A stretch of DNA of 24,773 nucleotides from Clostridiaceae bacterium (GTDB taxonomy: Bacteria > Bacillota > Clostridia > Oscillospirales > Acutalibacteraceae), in NCBI GenBank assembly GCA_016292575.1, contig JAEDIH010000008.1, forward strand, positions 1 through 24,773, written 5' to 3'. The notes below the pieces were generated by a model. It had not been told where the DNA came from and did not search any database. It saw nothing but the letters and a program-made list of their open reading frames with translations. Numbering within the stretch: the first letter of the stretch is position 1; each line of letters opens with the position of its first letter. The position numbers and the translations under genes are program-made. This document shows, piece after piece, positions 24,541-24,773 of this stretch.

Positions 24541-24773
24541 CAGCTTCCCCCCTTGACGCTCAGCATAAGTCCCGTTGAAATTACAAAAATAAAAAGTCCG
24601 TAAACAGAAACAAGCAGCATAATTTTAAGCGCAAGCGAAAAACCTCTGAACAACGAGCTGATTTCGTTTTGTCCAAGAAGCTGCGACGCAAAGGACAGCA
24701 TCGAAACCGCGGCGAAATACAAAAACAATTCGGTTATCGCCGGAAAGCAGGTGACAAACACGGCGGCAATACC
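24540..24773 (-). CDS. spoIIIAE: Stage III sporulation protein AE, C-terminal fragment
   Basis: SpoIIIAE is a polytopic membrane protein of the SpoIIIA complex. Only the last 77 codons are in the window; the frame is open to the right edge, so the N-terminal four-fifths lie outside. What is seen is two hydrophobic spans and a short C-terminal tail ending GGS, which fits the family end. Position directly before AF with a TGATG overlap is the main support; the fragment alone is weakly diagnostic. Confidence 0.75.
   Translation of the reverse strand, partial: GIAAVFVTCFPAITELFLYFAAVSMLSFASQLLGQNEISSLFRGFSLALKIMLLVSVYGLFIFVISTGLMLSVKGGS

Noticed and set aside
1..24773. CRISPR arrays, insertion sequences, prophage genes, tRNA or rRNA genes
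   Set aside because: No regularly spaced repeats, transposase or phage motifs, terminal inverted repeats or RNA-gene sequence were seen in reading the window.

Overview
The window (about 24.8 kb, moderate GC) looks like the chromosome of an endospore-forming, low-to-moderate-GC Firmicute of class Clostridia; Oscillospirales/Ruminococcaceae-type gut bacteria are my best guess. The main reasons are the tail of a spoIIIA sporulation operon, the gene order spoIIIA - nusB - xseA - xseB - ispA - dxs - tlyA - argR - recN (a known Bacillus/Clostridium order), a TrmK-type tRNA methyltransferase and Gram-positive style Shine-Dalgarno sites. Every gene except one ABC-F gene lies on the minus strand, so transcription mostly runs from high to low coordinates. 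I see no mobile element, CRISPR array, rRNA or tRNA gene. No gap between genes exceeds 300 bases.

Right end (about 13.4-24.8 kb), conserved housekeeping and sporulation block. The spoIIIAE (partial), AF, AG and AH genes encode parts of the channel between mother cell and forespore. Just past spoIIIAH a TATAAT promoter with a palindromic 5' leader starts a tightly packed run: nusB, a TsaD/Kae1-like paralog, xseA, xseB, ispA, dxs, tlyA, nadK, argR and recN. Several junctions are single-base TAATG stop/start overlaps, suggesting translational coupling. The run joins antitermination, DNA repair (ExoVII, RecN), isoprenoid precursor synthesis (Dxs, IspA), RNA modification, NADP supply and arginine regulation. 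Compared with Bacillus subtilis, folD is replaced by the TsaD-like gene, nadK sits between tlyA and argR, accB/accC/asp23 are absent between spoIIIAH and nusB, and spoIVB does not follow recN.

Middle (about 3.5-13.4 kb), accessory catabolic island. tyrS has its own promoter overlapping the recN stop and its own terminator. It is followed by a DUF554 membrane protein, a roughly 1056-residue cytoplasmic family-38 glycosidase (alpha-mannosidase type), a membrane-anchored M28 zinc peptidase, and a second paralogous GH38 enzyme of 1055 residues. The M28 protein is unusual because two membrane hairpins interrupt its catalytic domain. Mannosidase and peptidase encoded together suggest intracellular breakdown of imported mannosylated peptides or glycans, but that is inference.

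Left end (1-3.5 kb). An Uup-like ABC-F translation factor is the only plus-strand gene. It diverges from a small zinc-ribbon membrane protein and converges with the GH38 operon on a shared bidirectional terminator. Further left are a 67-residue DUF1858 protein, a strong terminator, and the start of trmK, which uses a TTG start and runs off the window edge.
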